Shown: piece after piece, positions 55,277-64,000 of the stretch | Layout: each line of letters starts with the position of its first letter | How positions within the stretch are numbered: position 1 is the first letter of the stretch | Origin: Laspinema palackyanum D2a | GTDB taxonomy: Bacteria; Cyanobacteriota; Cyanobacteriia; Cyanobacteriales; Laspinemataceae | Reading direction: 5' to 3' | Assembly: GCA_025370845.1 (NCBI GenBank) | Contig: JAMXFF010000010.1 | Location: 94,527 to 158,526, forward strand | DNA length: 64,000 bases | Position numbers and translations under genes: made by a program | The notes under the pieces: generated by a model | What the model was told of the DNA's origin: nothing | The model's database searches: none | What the model saw: only the letters and a program-made list of their open reading frames with translations

Positions 55277-57964
55277 GTGCTGCATATCCTACTGCTAGAA
55301 GACAGTCTGCTGGATGCAGAGCTCATTGAGGCCCACTTGCTAGAGAGTGGTCTCAACGTGGCCTTGAAGCGGGTAGACACCTGCGAAGCCTTCCAAGATG
55401 CCCTGGAAAGCGGGTCATTTGACGTGATTTTGGCGGACTATTCCCTCCCCTCCTTTGATGGATTTTCCGCCCTGAAAATGGCAAAACTGAGATGTCCGGA
55501 CCTACCTTTTATCTTTGTGTCGGCGACGTTGGGGGAGGAAGTGGCCCTGGAGACCCTGAAAAGTGGGGCGACGGATTATGTCCTCAAGCAGCGGTTAGAA
55601 CGACTGGTTCCCTCGATGCAGCGAGCGATTCGAGAGGCGAAAGAACATCGCGATCGCCTGAAGGCTGAAGCGGCCCTCCAAGAGAGCGATCGCCGGTTTA
55701 GAATGGCGCTGAAACATTCCTTTATCTGCATTTTTCAACAAGACCGGGACCTGAAATACGAATGGATTCACAATCCCCAGGGACCCCAAACCCCAGAGGA
55801 AATCGTCGGGGAAACGGACTACTTTTTATTTACCCCAGCGGATGCAGACTACCTCAGCGCCCTCAAACGAGAGGTGATTGCCACGGGAACTCCGACTCGG
55901 GTCGAAATCTCGGTGACTTTGTTGGGAGAGCTCCGGGACTACGACATGATTTTAGAACCTGTATTCGCCGACGCGCAGCATCAGGACAATCCCCCGGTGG
56001 TGGCGCTGATGGGTACCGCCTTAAATATTACCGAACGCAAGCGATCAGAACGAGAACTGTACCGTCGGGAACAACAATTTCGAGCCTTAGCAGAAAATGC
56101 ACCGGATATTATCGCCCGCTTTGATCGACAACTACGCCACATTTACATCAACCCGGCGATCGAAAAAGCCACCGGCATCCCTCCAGAGAAGTTTATCGGC
56201 AAAACTAATGCAGATTTAGGATTTTCCGAAGAAATTTACTTACAGTGGTCCCGACATTTACAAGAGATTTTTGTTACCGGAGAACCGGGTTTTCTGGAAT
56301 TTTATTTCCCGTCCTCAACAGGAACCCGGACTTATCAATCCCAGGTGGTTCCTGAATTTGACTTGGAGGGCAATGTTGAATCTTTACTGTGCATTAGTCG
56401 GGATATCACGGCCAGCAAAAAAGCTGAACAGTTGCTGCGAGAGAGTGAGGCCCGGTTCCGACGCTTGATGGATTCCAATACTATTGGCATGGGATTCTGG
56501 CATGGGAATTGCATTACCGTTGCCAATGATGCCTTTTTGGAAATGATGGGATATTCCCAGGAAGACTTGCAAAGGACACCCTTGAATTGGCGCCAGATCA
56601 CCCCGGAGGAATATTTTCATCTGGATGAAAGCGCCAATGAGCAAGCGCGTCAAACCGGCTATACCGAGCCCTTTGAAAAGGAACTTTTTCACAAAAATGG
56701 CACCCGGATTCCGGTGATTTTGGGAGGGGCGATTTTTGACAATAATGCGGATGCGGGGGTCTTTTTTACCCTGGATTTGACGGAACGCAAACGGATGGAA
56801 GAGGCGCTACAGCAACAGGCGGAGGCGTTAGAACGGGCGAATCAGGTCAAGGATCAGTTTTTAGCGGTGCTCTCCCATGAGTTGAGATCGCCCCTGAATG
56901 CGATTCTCGGATGGTCCCAGTTACTGCTAACTCGCAAATTTGATGAAGCTACGACTCGCCGTGCGTTGGAGACAATCGAGCGCAATGCCCGATTTCAAAC
57001 CCAACTGATTGAGGATTTGCTGGATGTCTCCCGCATCCTGCGTGGCAAGCTGACTCTGAAAGTGACGCGAGTGAATTTAGCCACCCCGATCAGCGCGGCG
57101 ATCGAAAGTTTGCGTCTGGCGATCGAAGCCAAATCCCTGCAACTGGACTATTCCCCATCGGTTGGAGTCTCCCCGGTAATGGGAGACTCCAACCGCTTGC
57201 AGCAAGTGGTGTGGAATCTCCTGTCTAATGCGGTGAAATTTACTGAACCCGGGGGTCAAGTCAGCTTGAACCACATACAACAGGATCAATGGGTGATTCT
57301 GCAAGTCCAGGATACGGGAGTCGGCATTCTCCCTGAATTTCTCCCCCATTTATTTGAATATTTCCGCCAAGCGGATGCCTCTAGTACCCGCAATCATGGG
57401 GGACTGGGGATTGGATTAGGACTGGTGCGCCATCTGGTGGAACTGCATGGGGGAACCGTGAGTGCAGAAAGTCCGGGAGTAGGACAGGGGGCGACTTTCA
57501 CGGTGAAACTCCCGGCGATCGCCCTCAAAACCGATACCGCAACCCCCTTGCCGCAGTCCTCTCCCCAGGGGGAACTGGCTGGAGTGCGGGTCCTCGTTGT
57601 GGATGACGATGACGACTCCTTGGAGTTTATGCAGTTTGTCCTAGAACAGTCAGGGTGCCAAGTCCGGGCGATCGCCTCCACTATTGAAGCCCTCGCGGTA
57701 TTTTCTGACTGGCAACCGGATCTGGTGATTAGCGATATTGCCATGCCAGAGGAGGATGGGTATAGTTTTATCCGCAAAATTCGCGCAATGGAAAGAAACG
57801 CCGGAGGACAAATTCCTGCGGTTGCTCTAACAGCTTATGCCCGAGAAGAAGACCGCAATGCAGCATTTTTAGCCGGATTTCAAGAGCATTTAAGTAAACC
57901 CATCGACCCAAAAGCACTCATGGCGGCGATCGAATTATTAACCCGACCTGTTAAGGGATTTTAG
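55277..57964 (+). CDS. Hybrid histidine kinase: REC, three PAS, HisKA, ATPase, REC
   Basis: An 895-residue soluble hybrid kinase. N-terminal receiver 1-125 with Asp54 (VILADYSLPSFDG); PAS/PAC units at about 130-255, 262-385 and 390-515; HisKA with His534 (AVLSHELRSPLNAILGW); ATPase domain about 640-755 (NLLSNAVKF, GIGLGLVRHLVELHGG); C-terminal receiver about 770-890 (LVVDDDDDSLEF, LVISDIAMPEEDG). Start is GTG 55277, 34 bases after the Rcp1-like gene. The order kinase, Rcp, REC-headed hybrid kinase suggests a phosphorelay in which the small regulator or the N-terminal receiver links the two kinases. Confidence 0.91.
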   Translation: MLHILLLEDSLLDAELIEAHLLESGLNVALKRVDTCEAFQDALESGSFDVILADYSLPSFDGFSALKMAKLRCPDLPFIFVSATLGEEVALETLKSGATDYVLKQRLERLVPSMQRAIREAKEHRDRLKAEAALQESDRRFRMALKHSFICIFQQDRDLKYEWIHNPQGPQTPEEIVGETDYFLFTPADADYLSALKREVIATGTPTRVEISVTLLGELRDYDMILEPVFADAQHQDNPPVVALMGTALNITERKRSERELYRREQQFRALAENAPDIIARFDRQLRHIYINPAIEKATGIPPEKFIGKTNADLGFSEEIYLQWSRHLQEIFVTGEPGFLEFYFPSSTGTRTYQSQVVPEFDLEGNVESLLCISRDITASKKAEQLLRESEARFRRLMDSNTIGMGFWHGNCITVANDAFLEMMGYSQEDLQRTPLNWRQITPEEYFHLDESANEQARQTGYTEPFEKELFHKNGTRIPVILGGAIFDNNADAGVFFTLDLTERKRMEEALQQQAEALERANQVKDQFLAVLSHELRSPLNAILGWSQLLLTRKFDEATTRRALETIERNARFQTQLIEDLLDVSRILRGKLTLKVTRVNLATPISAAIESLRLAIEAKSLQLDYSPSVGVSPVMGDSNRLQQVVWNLLSNAVKFTEPGGQVSLNHIQQDQWVILQVQDTGVGILPEFLPHLFEYFRQADASSTRNHGGLGIGLGLVRHLVELHGGTVSAESPGVGQGATFTVKLPAIALKTDTATPLPQSSPQGELAGVRVLVVDDDDDSLEFMQFVLEQSGCQVRAIASTIEALAVFSDWQPDLVISDIAMPEEDGYSFIRKIRAMERNAGGQIPAVALTAYAREEDRNAAFLAGFQEHLSKPIDPKALMAAIELLTRPVKGF

Positions 57965-57989
57965 AACAGTATCGGCAGCTGAGAAAAAA

Positions 57990-58162
57990 GTTTGTAGTAA
58001 CGACTTGCTGTCGTTACCGCGTTACTGGGCCCGAGCCCAGTAACGCCCCAATGGAGGCGATCGCACCCCTCCCCAAACAGGCAGGTGCTTAATCTGCCAA
58101 TTGTGCCTGTTATGGCGAATGCCATAACAGGAGAGCAACGACAGCAAGTCGTTACTACGAAC
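57990..58162. mobile_element. Hairpin-rich MITE-like element, copy 1
   Basis: Begins GTTTGTAGTAACGACTTGCT and ends with the complement (AGCAAGTCGTTACTACGAAC), so it has about 25-bp inverted ends. Inside are the perfect hairpins GCGTTACTGGGC/GCCCAGTAACGC (58019-58046) and CCTGTTATGGC/GCCATAACAGG (58106-58131). No coding capacity. Repeated 222 bases further on. Confidence 0.75.
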
Positions 58163-58211
58163 AGGAGGCGATCGCACCCCTCCCCAAACCAAAGCAGAAG
58201 ATGGGAAAAAC

Positions 58212-58383
58212 GTTTGTAGTAACGACTTCAGTCGTTACCGCGTTACTGGGCCCGAGCCCAGTAACGCCCCAATGGAGGCGATCGCACCAGTCCCCAAACA
58301 GGCAGGTGCTTAATCCGCCAATTGTGCCTGTTATGGCGGATGCCATAACAGGAGAGCAACGACAGCAAGTCGTTACTACGAAC
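58212..58383. mobile_element. Hairpin-rich MITE-like element, copy 2
   Basis: 172 bases, nearly identical to copy 1. The left end has the AACGACTTCAGTCGTT version whereas the right end keeps AGCAAGTCG, so the two ends no longer match fully. Hairpins at 58240-58267 and 58327-58352 are the same as in copy 1, with a compensated loop change. Confidence 0.75.
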
Positions 58384-58408
58384 ATGAACCTCATCTGCCG
58401 AGACTCTC

Positions 58409-60139
58409 CTAATGAGAGAGTTTCTCTAGGAAAATCTGGCGATCGTCTCGGTAAATGACTTTGAGTTTTTCCTGGAACACTGTCATGAAGGCATCAATCC
58501 CTCGTCCGGTATTACAATGGGGGCGATCGGGAAATTCAAAGTGGTAGTCATCAAAAATAATCATGCCACCTTCTTTGATGAGTCCCCAACTTAATACCGC
58601 ATCTTGGAGGACATCAATGGCAAAATGAGAGCCATCAATATAGACGATATGATAAGAATTTAACGGGAGCGATCGCAACACTTCTTGCGACAATCCCACC
58701 CGTTTATCAACTTTGTGTTTGGCTCCACTTTTTTCGATGTTTCCGTCAAATCTCTCTTCTACCGATTTCTGCACAGTCGGGTCATTCTTTTTACTCTCCA
58801 CCACCCCTTCAAAATTATCAATACAGGTAATCCGGGCGGTTTCATGGGTCAGAATATTATCCAGCAACCAACAACTCGCCATGCCTTCAAAACAGCCCAC
58901 TTCGACCACTCTCAAATTCGGCATATTCGCATAGTTCCGGAAATTCTGTTCCCAAATGGGCATAACTCCAGTAAAACAGTCCGCGCTAACGTTATAGCCT
59001 TTTTGAGCAAATTGGAGGGTATAGGGAATTGTGGAGAGTTTTTTATGGAGAATTTCGTTATTCGGCTTAAATTGTAAGGCTTTCTTTAAGGCAATTTCGG
59101 CTTGATAAACTTTTTCTACGTTACTGGTAAATAAGCCTTGATAGTACAGGGACATCCCGAGGTTATAATGAGCCTGACTAGACCCGGGCTCAAGTTCTAC
59201 CATTTTCTGGGCGGCATTGGCGGCTTGAGGGTATTTGCAATTCGCCCAACTTTTTTCAATGACGCGCTGGTAAATGGTTCGCATCACTTCCTGAGATTGG
59301 GGGGTATAAATAGCGGATAAAATATAACGAGCAGAACCATATTCCGGATTGTTGGGGGGAATTTGGCTTAAGAGTTCGGCGGCTTCACTCAATTTACCTT
59401 GGGCCAAAAATGCCATTCCTAGGGGGTAGGTGATGGAAATTTCAGGAACGAGGTCTTTGGCTTTCCAAAAGCAGAGAACCGCTTCTTGGAATTCTCCATA
59501 ATCGCAATGTTTTAGGGCTTTATTGCGATAATAATTGCCATAAGTTTGTTTGAGGCTGATGTTCTGGTGCCAGTGGGGATGGTTTAACAAGTTTTGGGTT
59601 AAAGCGGCCTCTAATAGGTCGAGGGATTTAACATGAAAGATTTGGCCTTCGGCGAGTTGGCGTAAGACTTCAATCAGCAGGGGTTGGTTGAGGTTAGAAG
59701 CGTTAGAGGCGGCGAGTAATTCGGCAGTGGTGATTAACCGTTCGGTGAGGGTTGAGTCGAGGATGCCGAGGTGCAGGTAAAGTTGCAGACGGGCGAGATG
59801 GTTATTGATATCATTGGGGGCGATCGCAGTGATGCGATCGCGCAAGACTAAGGCACTTTGCCAGTCCCTCGCGGATTCCCTCTGGGTGGCGATCGCTCCT
59901 AAACGCTCATAAAGCTGCTGTCCCCACTGTTGAACTTGAGGCGGTGTTCCCTGGGACAAGACTGCATTCCAACACTGTTCCGCTTCGGTTTGCTTTCCTT
60001 GCAGCAACAAGGCGATCCCTAAATACCAGTAATTGACAATTACCTGGGGCTGCGCTTGAATGTTTTTTCGGGATAGGGCAACTGCACCCTCATAGTCCTG
60101 CTTTGCAAAATATTCCGTAACCATCGGTTGGACTTGCAT
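58409..60139 (-). CDS. TPR protein fused to class I SAM methyltransferase
   Basis: 576 residues. The first 350 or so residues are helical repeats of the TPR type (YWYLGIALLLQGKQTEAEQC; AHYNLGMSLYYQGLF). The C-terminal 200 residues form a Methyltransf_24-like Rossmann domain: LRVVEVGCFEGMASCWLLDN (SAM site, about 407-426), ITCIDNFEG (acidic ribose-binding residue), YIDGSHFAIDVLQDAVLSW and GGMIIFDDY. Such domains methylate small molecules or sugars; with TPR repeats they often sit in loci for glycan or peptide modification. No such neighbours are seen here, so the substrate is unknown. Confidence 0.8.
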   Translation of the reverse strand: MQVQPMVTEYFAKQDYEGAVALSRKNIQAQPQVIVNYWYLGIALLLQGKQTEAEQCWNAVLSQGTPPQVQQWGQQLYERLGAIATQRESARDWQSALVLRDRITAIAPNDINNHLARLQLYLHLGILDSTLTERLITTAELLAASNASNLNQPLLIEVLRQLAEGQIFHVKSLDLLEAALTQNLLNHPHWHQNISLKQTYGNYYRNKALKHCDYGEFQEAVLCFWKAKDLVPEISITYPLGMAFLAQGKLSEAAELLSQIPPNNPEYGSARYILSAIYTPQSQEVMRTIYQRVIEKSWANCKYPQAANAAQKMVELEPGSSQAHYNLGMSLYYQGLFTSNVEKVYQAEIALKKALQFKPNNEILHKKLSTIPYTLQFAQKGYNVSADCFTGVMPIWEQNFRNYANMPNLRVVEVGCFEGMASCWLLDNILTHETARITCIDNFEGVVESKKNDPTVQKSVEERFDGNIEKSGAKHKVDKRVGLSQEVLRSLPLNSYHIVYIDGSHFAIDVLQDAVLSWGLIKEGGMIIFDDYHFEFPDRPHCNTGRGIDAFMTVFQEKLKVIYRDDRQIFLEKLSH

Positions 60140-60300
60140 GATTTTTATTCCTGTCTGTTCTTAATTAACCCAGGGATTTTTTTGAGGTCCTTTTAAGTTG
60201 AACGGTGTTCTAGCCTATTCAGCAAACACCCCCCTCATAAAAATGGCCTCAGTGAATTCTGGGCAATTCTCTAGGATACAAAAAAATCTCAAAGAATACA

Positions 60301-60329
60301 AAAAAACCGGGTTTTGCAAAAAACCCGGT
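60301..60329 (-). terminator. Terminator of the aminotransferase gene
   Basis: ACCGGGTTTT (60306-60315) pairs with AAAACCCGGT (60320-60329). On the minus strand a run of T follows (A-run at 60301-60306 on the plus strand). Confidence 0.8.
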
Positions 60330-60352
60330 GGATTGAAACCCTGGATCAGCCC

Positions 60353-61519
60353 TTACAAATATTGCTGCAAAAATTTTTCCAATCTATCCAACCCCTTCTC
60401 AATGGTAGGTAAATCGGTGGCATAAGATAAGCGGATGCAGTCATCATCCCCGAAGGCAATTCCTGGAATGGCAGCAACCTGGTGAGATTCCAGTAAGGCA
60501 TTACAGAATTTCAGAGATTTCATCCCGGTTTTAGTGATATTCAGAAACACATAAAAAGCACCTTCGGGTTCGGGACAACTGATGCAGGACATCCCCCGAA
60601 TTCGTTCCAAAACCGCTACCCGGCGTAGAGCAAAGGCGGCGAGCATTTCTTGGACACAATCTTGCGGGGATTCCAAGGCGGCGATCGCCCCATATTGGGC
60701 AAAGGTACAGACATTGGAGGTACTGTGACTTTGAATGGTACTCGCTGCCTGGATCAGTTCCTCATTCCCCGCCAGATACCCAATCCGCCACCCAGTCATT
60801 GAGTATGCCTTGGCAAACCCATTACTGATAATCGTGCGTTTGAAGACTTCTTCGGAAACCGCGCCGATACTCAAATGTTGAGCGTTGTTGTAGAGGATTT
60901 TCTCATAAATTTCATCGGAAACCACTAAAATATCCTGCTCAACCACCACAGAAGCTAAGGCGCGAATCTCGTCGGGGGAATACACCATTCCCGTGGGATT
61001 AGAAGGGGAATTAAGAATAAACAGCTTGGTTTTCGGCGTACAAGCGCTTCGCAGTTGGTCGGGGGTAATTTTATACCCACTTTCGGCAGTGGTGGAGATA
61101 ATCACCGGGATCCCCCCGGCTAAGGTGACCATTTCTGGATAACTCAACCAGAAGGGGGCTGGGATAATTACCTCGTCACCGGGGTCGAGGAGGGCCAGCA
61201 TGAGGTTAAAAAGAGAATGCTTACCGCCATTGGTGACGATGACATTTTTCGCGGAATAGTCGAGATTGTTATGGGTTTTGAGCTTCTGGGCGATCGCTTC
61301 TCGTAACTGGGGTTCACCTGCGGCGGGTCCATATTTGGTTTTTCCCGCGTTCAATGCTTTTTCTGCCGCCATTTTGATATGGTTTGGCGTATCAAAATCC
61401 GGTTCCCCTGCACTAAAACTACAAACATCTATCCCATCGGCTTTCATCGCCTTAGCTTTGGCGGCGATGGCCAAGGTCAGGGATGGTGTTACCTGTCCAA
61501 CTCTTGCTGCCAGCTTCAT
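60353..61519 (-). CDS. Aspartate-type aminotransferase (class I/II, PLP-dependent)
   Basis: A 388-residue PLP enzyme. The cofactor Lys is Lys237 in [31 protein letters not shown] at 35-48 and [12 protein letters not shown] at 170-181 are classic class I phrases. This subgroup (AspC/AAT-Ib) transfers the amino group between aspartate and 2-oxoglutarate; some members accept prephenate or serve in methionine metabolism, which the sequence alone does not decide. Start ATG 61519. A good terminator follows. The class I aldolase gene lies 83 bases upstream on the same strand. Confidence 0.9.
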   Translation of the reverse strand: MKLAARVGQVTPSLTLAIAAKAKAMKADGIDVCSFSAGEPDFDTPNHIKMAAEKALNAGKTKYGPAAGEPQLREAIAQKLKTHNNLDYSAKNVIVTNGGKHSLFNLMLALLDPGDEVIIPAPFWLSYPEMVTLAGGIPVIISTTAESGYKITPDQLRSACTPKTKLFILNSPSNPTGMVYSPDEIRALASVVVEQDILVVSDEIYEKILYNNAQHLSIGAVSEEVFKRTIISNGFAKAYSMTGWRIGYLAGNEELIQAASTIQSHSTSNVCTFAQYGAIAALESPQDCVQEMLAAFALRRVAVLERIRGMSCISCPEPEGAFYVFLNITKTGMKSLKFCNALLESHQVAAIPGIAFGDDDCIRLSYATDLPTIEKGLDRLEKFLQQYL

Positions 61520-61602
61520 TTGCCTACTTCAACTGAGAATAAATTTAAGGATATGCTTCAAAGCACAGAATATCCTACTCTACCCTCTCTGAGGCAGGGA
61601 TG

Positions 61603-62688
61603 TCAGGCGATCGTGACATCGGAGGACCGATAAACCTCTTGGATGGCATGAAACAATTTGACGCCTTCTTCAAAGGGTCGTTGGAAGGCTTTGCGTCCGG
61701 AAATTAACCCACAGCCCCCAGCCCGCTTGTTAATCACCGCAGTTCGTACCGCTTGGGCGAAGTCGTTGTCCCCGGCAGAACTGCCTCCGGAATTAATCAA
61801 TCCGGCCCGTCCAGCATAGCAGTTCAGCAGTTGGTATCGGGTCATGTCAATGGGATGATTTGAGGTTAAATCAGTCTCGACTCGTTTGTCGGTGCGTCCG
61901 TATTTGTGGCCCAAGGCTTGGGAAACTGCCCCATATCCCCCATTGCATTCCGGTTGTTTCTGTTTGATGATATCCGCTTGGATGGTGACGCCGAGGTGAT
62001 TGGCTTGCCCGGTCAGGTCGGCGGCGAGATGATAGTCTTGGTCTTGTTTAAAGGCGCTATTTCGCAGGTAACACCAGAGGATGGTTGCCATACCATATTC
62101 GTGCGCTTGGGCAAAGGCGGCGCTGACTTCCTGGATCTGCCGGGTGGATTCTGGGGACCCAAAGTAAATGGTTGCGCCGACGGCAACGGCCCCTAAGTTC
62201 CAAGCTTGTTCGACGCTGGCAAACATGATTTGGTCATATTGGTTGGGAACGGTGAGCAGTTCGTTGTGGTTGAGTTTGAGGATAAAGGGGATTTTGTGGG
62301 CGTATTTGCGCGAGACGCTGCCGAGGACGCCTAGGGTGGTGGCAACGGCGTTACAACCTCCGGCGACGGCTAATTTAATAATGTTTTCGGGATCAAAGTA
62401 GATGGGGTTGGGGGCAAAGGAGGCGGCTGCGGAATGTTCGATGCCCTGATCGACTGGCAGAATGGATAAATAGCCGGTGTTGGCGAGATTTCCGTGGGAA
62501 TAGAGTTGCTGGAGCGATCGCAATACGGGCACCGAGCGATCGCTACTGGCTGCCACTCGGTCAATCCAATCCGGTCCCGGCAACTGAAACATTTCTTTGG
62601 GAAGTTTGGCCTGATATGTGAGCAAATCTTCCGCTTCCTTTCCCAGGACCGATGCGATCGCTGAAGGGGTTGATAGGGTAGTTGTCAT
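61603..62688 (-). CDS. fbaB: Class I fructose-bisphosphate aldolase, DhnA/FbaB type
   Basis: A 361-residue aldolase of the archaeal-type class I (FbaB/DhnA) family, which cleaves fructose-1,6-bisphosphate through a Schiff base without metal. Diagnostic segments: [20 protein letters not shown] at about 72-91, [15 protein letters not shown] at about 135-149, [13 protein letters not shown] at about 167-179, and the C-terminal [20 protein letters not shown] with [18 protein letters not shown]. Cyanobacteria usually also have a class II enzyme; this one may be used under special conditions. Upstream region has no clear regulatory motif. Confidence 0.9.
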   Translation of the reverse strand: MTTTLSTPSAIASVLGKEAEDLLTYQAKLPKEMFQLPGPDWIDRVAASSDRSVPVLRSLQQLYSHGNLANTGYLSILPVDQGIEHSAAASFAPNPIYFDPENIIKLAVAGGCNAVATTLGVLGSVSRKYAHKIPFILKLNHNELLTVPNQYDQIMFASVEQAWNLGAVAVGATIYFGSPESTRQIQEVSAAFAQAHEYGMATILWCYLRNSAFKQDQDYHLAADLTGQANHLGVTIQADIIKQKQPECNGGYGAVSQALGHKYGRTDKRVETDLTSNHPIDMTRYQLLNCYAGRAGLINSGGSSAGDNDFAQAVRTAVINKRAGGCGLISGRKAFQRPFEEGVKLFHAIQEVYRSSDVTIA

Positions 62689-63136
62689 GGTGTTTTACCT
62701 CACAATTTTCTAAACTCCACTCTTTCATACTATCGTTTCCTTCTGGAGACTGTGGTCTGATGCAATCATTTAAGACTCAATTTTCTCCTGTAAAATTCAT
62801 ATTTTTTGCCGCAACTGTAGCAACTTACATGGAGGTTTTATCAGAGAATAGAGTCGGTCTGATTTATGTCATTAGATAGAAGGCAACCCACCAATCTAGG
62901 GGTTAGACTTGACCCTATTCCCAAGGGCAAGTCAGCATAATTCAAGAAGATTCGGCCCTGATATCAAGTCCAGGAAGGTTAAGATCGTCGATGAAAGTTC
63001 CTCAGTCCCATCCGATAAAAACAGTAAACAATAGACCTCTTGCAAAATTCTTTAAAGCCGATTGGCGTTCTCTTTTTGGGGGTTGGGGAGATCAATCCTT
63101 TTTTTTGCAAGAGGTCTAATAAATTAGGAGAAGACA
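62689..63136. other. Spacer with one MITE-like element
   Basis: No gene is seen. The compact repeat element at 63032-63118 ends 18 bases before the next start codon, so it supplies part of the leader of that gene. Confidence 0.5.
63032..63118. mobile_element. MITE-like element, compact 87-bp copy
   Basis: Starts TAGACCTCTTGCAAAATTC and ends TTTTTTTGCAAGAGGTCTA, so the ends are 16-bp inverted repeats; the outer TAA/TTA context (AATAGACC ... GGTCTAATAA) may be the target. No coding capacity. Confidence 0.7.
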
Positions 63137-63682
63137 ATGGCTTTAGCAGTACAAAAACGGGCGATTGGTGTATTTGAAGATAGCCAAACCACAGAAAGTG
63201 CTTTGAATGCCCTCCGAGAGGCAGGGTTCTCAATGGACAATATCTTAGTTGCTACCCAAGATAATATCCCCGATGAAATGGAGAGTCCCGATAGTGAATT
63301 TTTGGAGAATCGCACCGTTGAAGGGTTAGGAAAGGGGGTCATCAATGGAACGGTTTTCGGGGCGATCGCCGGTTTATTTAGTGGCCTCACTACCTTATTT
63401 CTCCCGGGACTCGGCCCGATCGCCGTCGTCGGTCCCATCGCCACCATCGCCGGTTTGACTGCCGCAGGCAGCTTCTATGGCGCGTTAGGAGGTGCGATCG
63501 TTGGGACGATTGCCGGAGACAAATTTACCGAAGGTCAAGCCAATATTTATCATCAACATTTGACCCAAGGACATTATTTAGTTCGGCTAGAAGGGACCGA
63601 GGAACAAATCACTCAATCTGAATCCATTTTGAGGGAGCATGGCATTCAAGAATGGCAATTGTATCAATCCACCGACCATTAA
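63137..63682 (+). CDS. General-stress-type protein with glycine-zipper membrane hairpin
   Basis: 181 residues. The N-terminal 45 residues (ALAVQKRAIGVFEDSQTTES, ALNALREAGFS) resemble the general stress protein 17M/YflT domain, a small ferredoxin-like fold. Residues about 70-130 are Gly/Ala-rich and hydrophobic (VFGAIAGLFSGLTTLFLPGL; GSFYGALGGAIVGTIAGDKF), a glycine-zipper hairpin that can sit in or on membranes. The C-terminal part (HYLVRLEGTEEQITQSESIL) repeats the small-domain pattern. Such proteins are induced by osmotic or cold stress in cyanobacteria; the function is unknown. ATG 63137 has TTAGGAGAAG upstream (63124-63133). Confidence 0.8.
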   Translation: MALAVQKRAIGVFEDSQTTESALNALREAGFSMDNILVATQDNIPDEMESPDSEFLENRTVEGLGKGVINGTVFGAIAGLFSGLTTLFLPGLGPIAVVGPIATIAGLTAAGSFYGALGGAIVGTIAGDKFTEGQANIYHQHLTQGHYLVRLEGTEEQITQSESILREHGIQEWQLYQSTDH

Positions 63683-64000
63683 GAAATTTGGACTTCAACT
63701 CCAAATTGATCACCCCCACTATTGTCCTCTTTTTTGTTCCTACAAAACCAGAAAAATCTGGGGTTTTAACTCTATCCAAAGTTGAACCCCAAAAGACGAA
63801 CTCCTCCCACAATCTCCCTCACTTGATAGAGGATAACCTCTGAAGTTTGCCTCACCATGTTAAGTAATTGAAAAGAGCTTGAATTCAAAGGAGAATATCC
63901 AATGAGCAGCACAAATATAGCGGTTCCCGGACTCATGAGGTACAGTAGCAACAATGAGCAAACCAATTGCGAATATCTTGTTGAGTGACTTGCCGCATTG
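63683..64000. other. Window end, possible start of a further gene
   Basis: Mostly no gene visible. A frame opens at ATG 63954 (MSKPIANILLSDLPH) and runs off the window; it could be the start of a real plus-strand gene, but only 15 codons are seen. A 28-codon frame from 63902 has AAAGGAGAA before it, but ends at 63988. Confidence 0.25.

Overview
This window looks like chromosomal DNA of a filamentous, Oscillatoriales-type cyanobacterium. The evidence is the very dense HIP1 octamer (GCGATCGC), cyanobacterium-specific families (DUF4912, DUF2358, DUF3593, DUF2499, the cyanobacterial glutamate-cysteine ligase, fused RibBA, an Rcp1-like regulator, DevC/DevA-type ABC genes), and many palindromic repeats with the core AACGACTTCAGTCGTT. 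The genus is inference; the repeat style reminds me of Laspinema/Oscillatoria.

Layout. 1-3.6 kb: DUF4912 and DUF2358 genes and an ArsA/Get3-type ATPase. 3.8-4.5 kb: an antitoxin/Doc toxin pair. 4.4-12.7 kb: a defence island on the minus strand in the order hsdR, DUF6883, DUF4926, hsdM, hicB, parD, parE, hsdS. It is a type I restriction-modification operon carrying several small toxin-antitoxin-like genes, with debris of an older system at both ends and 79-bp direct repeats (doc tail plus the sequence in front of purL) around it. 12.7-18.1 kb: purL, interrupted by a 483-residue LAGLIDADG intein, then purF. 18.1-24.4 kb: dnaJ-like gene, glgC, gshA, trmL, separated by repeat-rich spacers. 25.4-35.4 kb: a LysM/M23 envelope peptidase, the DUF3593/DUF2499 pair, csaB, trmB, an NCS2 permease and two PRC-barrel/DUF2382 stress proteins. 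35.4-38.2 kb: a multidomain response regulator that combines a DNA-binding domain with a GGDEF cyclase domain. 38.2-43.1 kb: a gene-poor region with an orphan atpC-like gene, an ArdA-like antirestriction fragment and a decayed IS607-family element. 43.1-50.5 kb: EamA transporter, ligA, a two-gene ABC exporter and ribBA. 50.8-58.0 kb: a three-gene signalling cluster (six-PAS histidine kinase, Rcp1-like regulator, hybrid kinase). 58.4-63.7 kb: TPR-methyltransferase, aspartate-type aminotransferase, class I aldolase and a glycine-zipper stress protein.

Most genes are housekeeping. The accessory biology lies in the restriction island, in the 38-43 kb region (a possible antirestriction remnant beside a dead transposon), and in several families of modular hairpin repeats that sit between genes and keep their stems by compensatory changes. 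The best candidates for something new are the translationally coupled DUF6883-DUF4926 pair embedded in the hsd operon, the structure of the island itself, the purL intein and the structured repeats.
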